A stretch of 64,000 bases of DNA from Eutreptiella sp. 'Long Island Sound 2002' (Eukaryota; Euglenozoa; Euglenophyceae; Eutreptiales; Eutreptiaceae). Numbering within the stretch: position 1 is the stretch's first letter; each line of letters starts with the position of its first letter. The translations under genes were made by a program, and so were the position numbers. The notes below the pieces were generated by a model. The model made no database searches and was not told where the DNA came from. It saw only the letters and a program-made list of their open reading frames with translations. The stretch lies in NCBI GenBank assembly GCA_964036045.1, contig OZ038378.1:58875408-58939407 (forward strand), written 5' to 3'. Below are positions 42,691-54,183 of the stretch, piece by piece.

Positions 42691-42728
42691 GGAATTTAAG
42701 GGTACCTGATCCAAATGAGCACGTAGGG

Positions 42729-42826
42729 AACCATCAGGGGCGCCGCCAGAGAATCAAATTGGGGTATGTAAATGGAATACCAAATACATACCCCGAGTAA
42801 TCTCTTCATCTGCTTGCTGGTACAAA
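42729..42826 (-). pseudogene. Ty3/gypsy RT, segment between the RT core and RNase H
   Basis: The minus-strand frame reads TSKQMKRLLGVCIWYSIYIP QFDSLAAPLMV, a typical gypsy connection segment. It joins 38012-39277 once transposon B is removed. On the other side it is cut off by the start of the tandem duplication, which leaves the RT core out of frame with it. Confidence 0.8.
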
Positions 42827-44480
42827 TCATGGCCTCAGGTCAGTCACGAACTGCAGCCACTGTCTTCGTCTCTGGTGAAGGATGTGACCACAATATTTAA
42901 CCCTTTGACAGAAAAGATGGCACTTTTCGTCCTTCACTTGGGGATGGTGGTCAGCCAGGCATCGGAACAGTTTCCTGACCAACTCACAATGTTCAGGTAT
43001 GGCCTCTCCATTGAGGGCACAACTGTCCAGAAGCTTACCCTTACCCCTTTGGAAACCTTGGAGGGGTGCGTACCCACAAGCAAATCATCAATGTAGGCCC
43101 TTACCGAGGGGGCAAGGTGCCCGATGCAGTAACTGACCATTCTCTGTTAGACCTATGGTCCCACTTTCACCCCAATTGGCAGGACGTTCCACTGATATAC
43201 TCCAGAATGGGTACAGAAAGCCGTCAGCGGAGGACTTTGCTCCGTGAGGGGCATCTGGTGGAACCCATCGTCAACGTTGAGGATGGTCCAGAGATGGTTC
43301 TGATGCTGTCGCTGGAGGAGGTCCTCAATGACCATAGGGGGAATTCATGTCCCTGCAGACATCAATTCAAGTACCCATGATCAACGACCATCCTCCACTT
43401 GTTTACCCCAGGTTTTGGCACCAAAAACCCACGTGCCACCCAAGGGCCTTTGGAACCCTCAATCCACTCTTTTTTCTCGAAACCGTGGCCCTTTTCTGTC
43501 AGCGCCTACTCCCGCAGACCTACTGCTCAGATGGGGCTGAAGGCCACAGGTTTTGAGCCATTCTTCAGCTCCAGCGTGACCCACCCATCAGGTCCTCTCT
43601 CGTCGGCATTGGCCTTTACCTCATCCCAATTATTCACCTCTGAATTAAAAACTGTGTCTTCGAATTCATCAAGGAGCTTTTTTCTGTAGGACTCCACCAA
43701 ATTCTGCAGATGGAGGTTTGAGAACTCCTTGGCACCGGCCACTAGGACCAAACGCACTGACAGAGTTCTTGAGTGGAGGAGTTGCAAGGGGGGGGTCCTG
43801 TGATGGACCCCATTCCGAGTCTCAGTGCCAGCAGGGTTAGGCATCCAAACTACCACTTTTTGGCTGGTAATGGAGGCTTCTACATTCTCGAGGTGATTCA
43901 GGGTGAGTTTAGGGGGCAGCAGGGCTGTCCCAGGACGATGACCCCACTTCAAATCGCCCATCGGGTTCATTTCTGTTGTGCTTAGAGCTCCCCTCGTGGA
44001 ATGCAGCATCAATCAAATCAACGTCAGGGGAGTCAGAAGTGCCATACCCTTCCTTGGCCCTCTTCAGTGCCAGGACATTCCTGTTCCGGCGCTGCATGGC
44101 CAGGGGTCCTTTGCCGAGGTCCGGTGCTGCAGTGGTACCCTGAGGACGCCAGGCTCCCTGATGGAGGACCTCTTTGAGGTCAGATTCACCCCGGGGCCTG
44201 TTTCCAGCTTGTCTGGTTCAGTCCCTCTTGTTCAATACCGAGTGCAGCAAATAATGCAGCCCAGTACTGCAAGTGACCCTCCAGAGAGAGTACTTTCCCA
44301 TCCCAATTCTAAAAAAATACTCTCCCCTTTCGGTATGTCCCACCAATCCACTGCAATCTCTCCTAAACTCCAAAACCAAATCTCTCTCTTTCGGACTGGA
44401 ACCACTTTAACACCCTTACCCGCTTTCCATGTGACCGTTTGCACAGTTCCCGGCAGCTCACGAGCTGGCGGGACCAAAAA
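42827..44480 (-). pseudogene. Ty3/gypsy RT core and preceding region, duplication unit 1
   Basis: Minus-strand coding in several frames: RGPDGWVTLELKNGSKPVAF and EKKEWIEGSKGPWVARGF (N-terminal RT), HLWTILNVDDGFHQMPLTEQ (motif A), YQWNVLPIGVKVGP (motif B), and RAYIDDLLVGTHPS (motif C, about 43063-43099, both Asp present). After a frameshift it continues KCHLFCQRVKYCGHI. The high-coordinate part (43527-44012) precedes RT and may include a worn protease, which I cannot confirm. This whole 1654-bp block is repeated at 44481-46134. Confidence 0.85.
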
Positions 44481-46134
44481 TCATGGCCTCAGGTCAGTCA
44501 CGAACTGCAGCCACTGTCTTCGTCTCTGGTGAAGGATGTGACCACAATATTTAACCCTTTGACAGAAAAGATGGCACTTTTCGTCCTTCACTTGGGGATG
44601 GTGGTCAGCCAGGCATCGGAACAGTTTCCTGACCAACTCACAATGTTCAGGTATGGCCTCTCCATTGAGGGCACAACTGTCCAGAAGCTTACCCTTACCC
44701 CTTTGGAAACCTTGGAGGGGTGCGTACCCACAAGCAAATCATCAATGTAGGCCCTTACCGAGGGGGCAAGGTGCCCGATGCAGTAACTGACCATTCTCTG
44801 GTAGACCTATGGTCCCACTTTCACCCCAATTGGCAGGACGTTCCACTGATATACTCCAGAATGGGTACAGAAAGCCGTCAGCGGAGGACTTTGCTCCGTG
44901 AGGGGCATCTGGTGGAACCCATCGTCAAGGTTGAGGATGGTCCAGAGATGGTTCTGATGCTGTCGCTGGAGGAGGTCCTCAATGACCATAGGGGGAATTC
45001 ATGTCCCTGCAGACATCAATTCAAGTACCCATGATCAACGACCATCCTCCACTTGTTTACCCCAGGTTTTGGCACCAAAAACCCACGTGCCACCCAAGGG
45101 CCTTTGGAACCCTCAATCCACTCTTTTTTCTCGAAACCGTGGCCCTTTTCTGTCAGCGCCTACTCCCGCAGACCTACTGCTCAGATGGGGCTGAAGGCCA
45201 CAGGTTTTGAGCCATTCTTCAGCTCCAGCGTGACCCACCCATCAGGTCCTCTCTCGTCGGCATTGGCCTTTACCTCATCCCAATTATTCACCTCTGAATT
45301 AAAAACTGTGTCTTCGAATTCATCAAGGAGCTTTTTTCTGTAGGACTCCACCAAATTCTGCAGATGGAGGTTTGAGAACTCCTTGGCACCGGCCACTAGG
45401 ACCAAACGCACTGACAGAGTTCTTGAGTGGAGGAGTTGCAAGGGGGGGGTCCTGTGATGGACCCCATTCCGAGTCTCAGTGCCAGCAGGGTTAGGCATCC
45501 AAACTACCACTTTTTGGCTGGTAATGGAGGCTTCTACATTCTCGAGGTGATTCAGGGTGAGTTTAGGGGGCAGCAGGGCTGTCCCAGGACGATGACCCCA
45601 CTTCAAATCGCCCATCGGGTTCATTTCTGTTGTGCTTAGAGCTCCCCTCGTGGAATGCAGCATCAATCAAATCAACGTCAGGGGAGTCAGAAGTGCCATA
45701 CCCTTCCTTGGCCCTCTTCAGTGCCAGGACATTCCTGTTCCGGCGCTGCATGGCCAGGGGTCCTTTGCCGAGGTCCGGTGCTGCAGTGGTACCCTGAGGA
45801 CGCCAGGCTCCCTGATGGAGGACCTCTTTGAGGTCAGATTCACCCCGGGGCCTGTTTCCAGCTTGTCTGGTTCAGTCCCTCTTGTTCAATACCGAGTGCA
45901 GCAAATAATGCAGCCCAGTACTGCAAGTGACCCTCCAGAGAGAGTACTTTCCCATCCCAATTCTAAAAAAATACTCTCCCCTTTCGGTATGTCCCACCAA
46001 TCCACTGCAATCTCTCCTAAACTCCAAAACCAAATCTCTCTCTTTCGGACTGGAACCACTTTAACACCCTTACCCGCTTTCCATGTGACCGTTTGCACAG
46101 TTCCCGGCAGCTCACGAGCTGGCGGGACCAAAAA
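44481..46134 (-). repeat. Tandem duplication unit 2 of the gypsy RT region (1654 bp)
   Basis: An almost exact second copy of 42827-44480 in direct tandem. I noticed only two base differences (43147 T vs 44801 G; 43275 C vs 44929 G). The junction lies at AAA shared with both outer ends (42824-42826, 44478-44480, 46132-46134). 1654 is not a multiple of three, so the duplication breaks the gypsy frame. It holds the same RT motifs, including an intact YIDD. Confidence 0.95.
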
Positions 46135-47830
46135 CAAAGTATGATGCTCCCCTCCCCAAGGGCACACATACCCTTTTGGTGCCTTCTTCGTCTTACGGGG
46201 GAGTGAGAGTTCAGTCCATTTGCGTTTCTTCATTATTCTTGCCCCACTTTGCTGACCCCACTCACGTCACTGTCGACGATTCTCATGCACTCCACCCACA
46301 GCCCCGAGGCGGTCAAAGGGGCTGAGTGTGGGCTGAAGGGGCTCCGTAGTCGCCGTAGCTGTTCCGGACCCCTCACACAATATTTTGCGCCATAGCAGGC
46401 GCAGGTCGTATCTTTCATTCTTGAATACGCCTGGCCGCTTCTTTTTCCGCGCCATCCCAGCGGACTGTCAGGGTCCTATCCTGGAATCTCCTGAGAAACC
46501 CCGGTTGGGGCTGGACTTTCCATGGGGGCATTGTCCTGTGGGTCCTGCAGGTCCATGACAGTAATGTTCGTGGCACCTATTTCCTTACCTGCATGGTCCC
46601 TTGAGTATCCGAACCGACCCGTGAACTCATCGGGCGGATCAAAACCAAAAGAACCTTCATTACCCGAACAGGATTCAAAATCCTGATTGTGGACATCAAT
46701 GGACCGAAGTCCTGAGAGTTCCCGGTCACCCATGTTCAGCCGATCCTCGGCATAGACCGTGATCATCTTGGTCAAGTCCCTAAAGACTTGCAACCGGGCA
46801 GCAGGACATTGATTGAACGACTCTGGCAGGACATCAGCGGAAGGAAGTACAGTGGCGATAGGAAAAAGGGAACAAAGAAATTAGTCCACCATGGCCTCCT
46901 TGGTCTGGTCCCAGTCTGTTCCAGCTGCCGGGACCCTCAGTTGCGACCTGATGGGCTCACCAGTCGGTGGCACTTCAGGCCGAGGTGAATACTATTCTGG
47001 CTGTCCAGAGTGGGCGCCTTCACCTGATGGCACAAGCCAGCCAAGAGGGATGTCATGATGCATAGGGCGTCCACCAGCTGTGGGTTGCCCCTTGTTGGGG
47101 CTGAAGCAGGGTAGGTATTCTTTTCAATCCCCTATCCGGAATTCTGGTGAATCCCAGCCTGGGCGGCTATACTTCCAGCCAAGGCGAGTACAACTGACAC
47201 TAACGTATGGTAATACCGTCCTGTGGACTGAGATTCTGGGTCACTGCCCTTGGGGGCAGCTCCGGTCAGTCTTTGGACCGCTGATGGGTCCTCTCTCAAG
47301 CCCTCCTTAGGCTGTAATCCTGCTGAACTCGGCGTCAACAAACTGCTCTGTAACTCAGGTGTAATGGGGATGATGGTCGAGGGTATGACCTGGGCATCAG
47401 GACCGCTTCACACCTGGTCCCTGCCGATGAGAGTAGAACCTGTGAATGCGTCTCCATCATTTCCTGATCGTACAGATTGTGTGTCCAGTGTTGTATGTGT
47501 AGTGTCCACTGTCCCAGGTAGTGCCGTCACTTCAGAATAGGTCAGGGTATCGATTATGGGCGACGGGGTTTTGAACTGTTAAGACCATGGCACAGAAGTA
47601 CCCAGGCTGCCCTGTGCCCTCTCGCCCGCACCACCTGCATCATGCGTTTGTGGAGCGCAGAGGTATCCCGCGGAGGCAGGGATATGGCACCCATCGACGA
47701 AGGCACATCCGTCTGTGCACGAGTGGACCCCTTCAAAAGGGACAAAAGGTCCAGTGTGAGGCTCCACTAGGGCCTTTAACCTTCCGATGCCCACTCCCAC
47801 AGATCTCACTGAACCCTTGTTTTGATTGAA
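46135..47830 (-). pseudogene. Ty3/gypsy upstream (gag-like) region
   Basis: Minus-strand frames with protein-like composition lie upstream of RT: LTKMITVYAEDRLNMGDREL to DPPDEFTGRFGYSRDHAG (46476-46793), MARKKKRPGVFKNERYDLRL (46267-46455), and MSLLKGSTRAQTDVPSSMGA (47554-47745). No zinc knuckle or protease motif was found, so gag is inferred from position only. The last part (from 47473) is included in the 1012-bp repeat flanking family G copy 2. No 5' LTR could be recognised. Confidence 0.45.
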
Positions 47831-48484
47831 ACCTGAAGGTCAGAGAAGACTGGCGCACCCCCATCATCCTGCAAGTGAAGCAGAGGAGAGATGCTGTTTA
47901 TCATTGTCATTGCTGGTTAATCAGTGAGTCCTGCTTTGGCAAAGGAATTTCTGGCAGTAAAAACAGATTGGAACGCAGGTTGAGCTTTCATCTTCAAGAG
48001 GTTTGCAATGACAGAAAAGGGGACTTGGCAGCCCTGCATATGTGTTATACATCTAGCAGCTTCTTGCAGTGAGCGGTCGCATACAATATCACCGAAAGAT
48101 TCCATACCCAGACTCCCTCTGTCTTTCTTTTGCAAGTAGATGGCAAAGATAGAGAAAAACAAGAAGGCCTACATCCGACGTGCGCGCGTGCGACTTTTGA
48201 CGTGTTGAGTTCTGTCCTTCAGAACTCTGACTATTGTCTTCTGCGGCTCGCTGATTGCCTGCTGAGAATCTGTTTTCTGCCGGCTTCCTTTACACCGGCG
48301 TATTCTGAACTTTTTTCTGTCCTGTAAGACCGCAGTACAGTTTCTGGGTGTCTGATGTCTGTTTCTTCTACTGCGGGTGAAGCCTCCCATGCCCCTCGTC
48401 CTCAGACCGTAAACCCTCTGGATATTCTGCGGAGCAGGTTACCTCCACGTCCGAGCTCTGCTCCAACGCTATCAAAAAAAGATG
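47473..48484. repeat. 1012-bp direct repeat S, left copy, flanking family G copy 2
   Basis: This block recurs at 50831-51842 in the same orientation with a constant offset of 3358 bp and only scattered substitutions (about 1-2% by eye). It begins CAGATTGTGTG and ends CAAAAAAAGATG. It contains the end of the gypsy gag-like region and the 5' part of the second LINE (frame starting MSVSSTAGEASHAPRP near 48355). It is unrelated to repeat R at 14.5 kb. Confidence 0.93.
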
Positions 48485-50830
48485 GACAGCACACAAGCGG
48501 CGGCGCAGGTGATGCCCCAGACGGCAGATGCGCGAGGGTGGGGGGAGGAGCCGGGCCCCCCGACCCACGCCCCCCCCATGGTACGGCACGACGCATGAGA
48601 GCGTGCCACCTCCCGCGGGAGGGAGTACGCAGACAGCGAGCACGGGAGGGAACCTGCTGCCCCGCAGCCCGCTAACCACTGACCACTAACCCTCGGGGCC
48701 GCCCCCGGCCTGCCAGCGCCGCGCGACAACGGCCGGGGGGATGAGGGGCCCCAGCGAGGGCCTGCACGGGGATCCGGCTCTAAATAGAGGGGGGCGGGGG
48801 AAGGGCGCGACCCCCCAGCCGATGGCTGGCCCCCGGGGCCAGGACTGCCATGCCGCCCCCCCCCCCCTGGCCGTCAGGAGGCATCGCCAGGGGACCAGAG
48901 GGCCCCCAACACTCCCCCCCCCCCCCCCGCACCCCCCCCGGCTGGGGAGCCATGGGCGTGGCCCTCCGCCCCCCCGGAGCCGGGGGGGCGACGCGGTGGG
49001 GGGAGCGGCGGCTGGACCTGCTCCCGCGAGCCCACACTGGCGTGCCGGGGCAACGCGCACAACGGAACAGTATGGATGCCGCGCCCCACAGGACCCTCCC
49101 GTGACCACAGCCCACTCAGGGAGGGCAGAGGGGGGGTTCACGTCTGCAAGGGCCCCCGGGGGAGCGGTCGGCAGACCGCCCCTCACCCCCCCCCACCCCG
49201 GGGCGGCACTTCGACCCCGACCGCATGCACACACCGGAAGGGAGCGCGCCGGCGACACGAAGGGGGCCAGGATTGAGTACCGCAGGCCGCCGCCCAAAAG
49301 GGGAGCAGGGAGGCCGCGGAGCGACACCCCCCCCCCCCCGCCCCCCCACCGGCCCGCGGGCTGCTGGGGCCCCGGCCCCCACCCCCCGAGGCAGGGGGGA
49401 TGGTCCCCCCCCGCCTGAGAGAGGAGCCGGAGCGCGACCCGCCCCCCCGCCCCAGCCGCCGGCCCCCATGGGGGCCGCGAAGAACAAGCGAGCCCGCGCC
49501 TACGCGCCAGGACGCCGCACAGATCGTACCCAGAGAAGCCTGGTGAGCACGAACCGGAGTGGTATGGGGGGCAACGCCCCCCATAGACAGCACAACGCCA
49601 GTGACACCCGCTTTGTTGCCTGCCCAGGGAAGGCAGAGGGACGGAATGAGGCAGAGCGACCCCCCGCCCTACAGCCCCCCCCCCGGCCGCACAAACGGGG
49701 GGAACGGCGCACGCCCCCCCCCCCCCAGCCCACCCCCCAGCACATGAACGCCAGGGACCCGCCCCGCGGCGTGCAGCCCCCGCAGGGCGTGCCGGCCGAG
49801 GGGACAGAGCAGGGCCCCCACACCCGCACGCCCGCGCCCAAAACACGTGGACCGCAGGCCCCGGCAGCCCACCCAGTGGGCGGGCAGTCGGGGGGGGGGG
49901 AGCGCATGACCCCAGACGCCCCTCGCAACGGTAGAAGGCACCCCCCCCGGGGACGCCCTGCCGCCGCCCCCACAACCCAAAGCCGGGTAGGGGGGAACCA
50001 GGACCGGACCGCCCCCCCCCAAGCACGCCAGACGGAGCAAGGGACCGGAACAGGACACGCGGAGGGGCACGGACCACGTGGAACGGCCCTACCAGCGCCC
50101 AGTGCCGGGACCACACGAGGTGCGCACGCCACACCACCCAGGGGGAGGGGGAGCGGACACCGCGAGAGCGCGAGCGCACACACACGAAGGGGACACGCGG
50201 GGACTACCAGAAGGGCAACCAGACCGAGCGCGCGGAACGCACAGACCACGTGGAATGGCGTACCAGCGAACGAGGGTAAGGAACACCCGGACAGGACGGC
50301 CCGCCACACGCAGCGCCGAACACGCGGGGCGGGGAGGGGGAAAAGAGAGAGACACAACACCAGGTACCGGCCCGAACCCCCCGAACCGGCCGCGAGCGCC
50401 GCGCACACACAGACGGGGCACTGCACCCGCCAAGGCAGTAGTGGCGCACAGCGCCACGCCCCAACCCCTAGGCTAGGCAACCTCCGCGCCAGCCCAAGGG
50501 GGTCCCACTGGAGACAAGCCAGTAGCACGGGCCCGGCGGCGCCGGCGCCGCGGGCGACCAGGCATTAGGGGGGCGATGCAGTGGGTAAGCGCCTGCAGCC
50601 ACGGCCGCAAATTGATGCACTGACCGGGGAGTGGCGAAACAGGGAAACCGGGGAAGGACGGGGCTCCGAGCTCTGTGAACCCGGGGGACTCCGCCACCAG
50701 GCAGGAGGTGCGTCTTGGAGGGCCCCCCACTAGGACCCGGTGGGGGGGATATCACCTGGCCCGACCAGGTGGCCCCCCGGGGCCGAAAGGCGTCTAGTAC
50801 CTGCAAAATCAAACCTCGAACCTCAAACCT
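48485..50830 (+). mobile_element. GC-rich repeat family G, copy 2
   Basis: A 2346-bp extremely GC-rich block in opposite orientation to copy 1. Its right end reads CTAGTACCTGCAAAATCAAA followed by three CCTC(G/A)AA-type heptamer units, the reverse complement of the common tail of copies 1 and 3. The left end (GACAGCACACAAGCGGCGGC) has no counterpart in copy 1, as if truncated at a different point. It shares with copy 1 the segment around GTGACACCCGCTTTGTTGCC (49601-49620) and the ~800 bp next to the tail. Around 50576-50606, GCGATGCAGTGGGTAAGCGC resembles a tRNA D-arm (A box). Long G- and C-runs are frequent. Long frames are compositional. Confidence 0.78.
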
Positions 50831-51842
50831 CAGATTGTGTGTTCAGTGTTGTATGTGTAGTGTCCACTGTCCCAGGAGGTGCCGTCACTTCAGAATAGGT
50901 CAGGGTATCGATTATGGGCGACGGGGTGTTGAACTGTTAAGACCAAGGCACAGAAGTACCCAGGCTGCCCTGTGCCCTCTCGCCCGCACCACCTGCATCA
51001 TGCGTTTGTGGAGCGCAGAGGTATCCCGCGGAAGCAGGGATATGGCACCCATCGACGAAGGCACATCCGTCTGTGCACGAGTGGACCCCTTCAAAAGGGA
51101 CAAAAGGTCGAGTGTGAGGCTCCACTAGGGCCTTTAACCTCCCGATGCCCACTCCCACAGATCTCACTAAACCCTCGTTTTGATTGAAACCTGAAGGTCA
51201 GAGAAGACTGGCGCACTCCCATCATCCTGCAAGTGAAGCAGAGGAGAGATGCTGTTTATCATTGTCATTGCTGGTTAATCAGTGAGTGCTGCTTTGGCAA
51301 AGGAATTTCTGGCAGTAACAACAGACTGGAACGCAGGTTGAGCTTTCATCTTCAAGAGGTTTGCAATGACAGAAAAGGGGACTTGGCAGCCCTGCATATG
51401 TGTTATACATCTAGCAGCTTCTTGCAGTGAGCGGTCGCATACAATATCACCGAAAGATTCCATACTCAGACTCCCTCTGTCTTTCTTTTGCAAGTAGATG
51501 GCAAAGATAGAGAAAAACAAGAAGGCCTACATCCGACGTGCGCGCGTGCGACTTTTGACGTGTTGAGTTCTGTCCTTCAGAACTCTGACTATTGTCTTCT
51601 GCGGCTCGCTGATTGCCTGCTGAGAATCTGTTTTCTGCCGGCTTCCTTTTCACCGGCGTATTCTGAACTTTTTTCAGTCCTGTAAGACCGCAGTACAGTT
51701 TCTGGGTGTGTGATGTCTGTTCCTTCTACCGCGAGTGAAGCCTCCCATGCCCCTCGTCCTCAGACCGTAAACCCTCTTGATATTCTGCGGAGCAGATTAC
51801 CTCCACGTCCGAGCTCTGCTCCAACGCTAGCAAAAAAAGATG
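50831..51842. repeat. 1012-bp direct repeat S, right copy, flanking family G copy 2
   Basis: Second copy of 47473-48484, beginning directly after the family G heptamer tail. It runs without a break into the rest of the second LINE, so this copy is the one continuous with the LINE body, while the left copy is continuous with the gypsy gag-like region. Confidence 0.93.
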
Positions 51843-52323
51843 CCAAAGAAAAAAAAGTCCTGCCTCGCGAGCTGTCACCGCCACGGCAAAGTCCTTGAAA
51901 TCGGAGTCAAACACCATTGGCAAAACTATTGCACGACTCGAGAAAAAAAATACCCTTGAAGCATCTCGTGACTTACCACCTTCCTTGGCCCCGGGCCATT
52001 CGAAGCATGACATGGCTTCATCGTCAAATGCAAGGGAAGAGACCCTCGCCATTGGTCAACCCACCTCTCCTCTCCCCATCATCTCAACCAATGAAGATGC
52101 TCTTGAAGATGGTGAAAGAAATACCAAACAGCACAAAGAGAGTGACGCCAAGGAAATGCACATGGATGACGGTGCCTCGGACATTACGCCCATCTTCCGA
52201 TCCGTGTCGCGAGTACTAGACGAAAACTCTGAAGTTATTGACGAAGATCTTACATTGGCCGATCCGAAAGAGCTTCTTCGTGGAGCCTTCGCCCCTACTC
52301 CTCAAAAACGACTCCGTTGGTAA
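51710..52323 (+). pseudogene. Second LINE, ORF1-like Ser/Pro/Lys-rich protein
   Basis: A frame begins MMSVPSTASEASHAPRPQTV and reaches a stop at 51896; a shifted frame (KSLKSESNTIGKTIARLEKK) continues to 52321 with Glu/Asp-rich text (DEDLTLADPKELLRGAF). The N-terminal part is duplicated at 48355-48484 by repeat S. Its position ahead of an endonuclease ORF suggests LINE ORF1. No zinc knuckle or RRM is visible. Confidence 0.5.
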
Positions 52324-54183
52324 CACATGCCCCATGCGACGTATCAGATGCTTCGTCACCCCTGGCCGCCTCTTCTTCCAACCCCATCACATTCTTGAAA
52401 GATCCCACCTTCCGTCCCGTAGGTGTGCTCCCCAATGGATTCCCCGAAGCCCGAGATTAGAAGAAGGATGCCCTAGTCTAGCTAGTGGGGAAAATTGCCG
52501 TCAAAGGGCAATCTCGTTTTTCAAAAATTGACGTCCTTTGTCCAACTCCGCTTTTTTACCATGACACCACCACATTGCCGCCCAACCAGTCTTTTGGCCT
52601 CGGTGAACCCGCCCCCACAAATCCTCATATACGGGGATGGAATTCAGTACACCGGCTTCCTTAAATCTTTTTCGGTTGCGCACCTACCCACCTTGGAGTG
52701 GAATAAACTTGCGGGACTAGCGCTCTTTGTTCACCTTCCCTCATTGGCCCCTTTTGAAAATCAGCCCCCATTCCTATCACATAGGTCCGTTATCAAGCAA
52801 TTAGTTTCGTTGTTGCATTATTCAAAGAAAAACAACAAAGTCACTACCATATGGCTTGCATATTGCTCTAGATCCAACGTGGCCGATTGCGAATTTGCTT
52901 CCATCTTAGACGGCCGAATGGACATCATACCTGCTCTCTCCTTCTTGTACGTTTCTGTTGTTTGTTCTATCATTCACCTAGCCCACCGCCACCCCGACAC
53001 AAACGCAATAGTGGACAATGCAAGCCCGCTTGACCCCCCGCTCATACTTATGCATCTCTCCTCTACTCCCTATAGAAATGTTCCCCAAAGATACGTCCGG
53101 TACGGAAAACCCCGCAATTTTCACACCCGAGGCGACCCTATTTCAACTTCGTCTTGACATCCCCTCGAGGGTAGCCGTTGAAATGGAAGGGAATATCGTT
53201 GAATGGGATATCACCGGCACACTTCCCCTCATGCTGATGCTAAATGGCCTCTCACCGGACGACACGTGCAGTATCCTGAAAGACATCACCGTGCCCGAGA
53301 AAACTAAGGAGTATTGGCCGGTGGTAGTCAACGCGTCTCCGGAAAGTTATCGCATTTTCGACTTCCATATCGCAATCCACACCCTCTCCTGCTTCTACGA
53401 TGAGCAAGAGACCCTTGTGGAGATGAATATCTCACTAGGCCTCCTCCACAAACCCGTGAAACCCGATTCTTCGGTCATGACGCACCAACCACGATACCAA
53501 AAAGGTCCTCCCAAGAAAAGGAAAATGGTATCCAATGAAGTGCGTGATGCCAGGACCATGAACTCAGCCCTGCTCAAAGAATTTTCATTTTTAGTTTATA
53601 TGATGTGTTCGGCATGGTCCAGGACCCCATTTTCATCCAATCGGCAGTCCAGGAGATAGAAAACCCAGGCGACATCATCGTTGTATCCGCCACAACACAA
53701 CAGCGCCTCATGGCCCGTGACATTGCACGGCAAGTGTCACCCCCTCACGTTCTTATCGGGCTTCCTCCCATATATGCCATTTTCTTTGGCTCTGTAGAGA
53801 CCCACAAAATGTTCCAACAAATTGGCATGTTGCTGGTTAAGTACCAGGCATCCAAATCCGCAACGACTGCATACGATGCGACCTTCCCCGGCCCAGTGTA
53901 CTTCACCTCAAGGACAACCGAGCATGACAGCCTACTCACTGTAGCTGGACGCCTCGAGCACTTGCGTCTCTCTGAGCTCCCCAACCCCATCCTCAATGCG
54001 GAAAACTCCGGGGTGGCCGGTAAAGGTGGTCCCCCAGCACTGGCCCTTCCTGACATCGGCATCAGCACGTCCAGACCTATCTCGCCGGTGCCATCCATCC
54101 TCCCATCTGGAAATTTGTCTCCTCGAGAGAGTGACGGCACTGTCGTAGGCAACACATCCATTGGGAACCCGTGGTCCCTATGA
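52324..54183 (+). pseudogene. Second LINE, unassigned protein upstream of the endonuclease
   Basis: Three overlapping frames give protein-like text: 52495-53157 (PPPQILIYGDGIQYTGFLKS, LVSLLHYSKKNNKVTTIWLA), 53018-53659 (TLFQLRLDIPSRVAVEMEGN, YRIFDFHIAIHTLSCFYDEQ, basic GPPKKRKM) and 53605-54183 (VQDPIFIQSAVQEIENPGDI, HVLIGLPPIYAIFF). They are probably one protein broken by two or three shifts. The place corresponds to the AlkB-containing ORF of the first LINE, but I see no HxD...H...R-x5-R set here, so no AlkB is claimed. Confidence 0.5.

Larger units (their letters stand above)
39278..42728 (+). mobile_element. DNA transposon B (3451 bp, inverted termini, AA target duplication)
   Basis: The ends are inverted: left CCCTGCGTGCTCATTTGG, right reversed CCCTACGTGCTCATTTGG, both continuing ATCAGGTAC (26 of 27 match). 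The dinucleotide AA flanks both ends (39276-39277 and 42729-42730). Removing the element plus one AA joins gypsy coding AAPLMV directly to SLKGKSER in frame, so both ends are firmly set. Inside are three coding blocks of a transposase related to that of A, two introns, and clusters of GGTTGAACC words in the introns, after the stop and at both ends. The copy has at least three stops or shifts. Confidence 0.9.

Noticed and set aside
48686-50568. Frames of ~499 and ~447 codons in family G copy 2
   Set aside because: Same compositional cause; the frames are not conserved with copies 1 and 3.
52324-54183. An AlkB domain in the second LINE
   Set aside because: I looked for HxD, a later His and R-x5-R in the three frames and did not find them in order.
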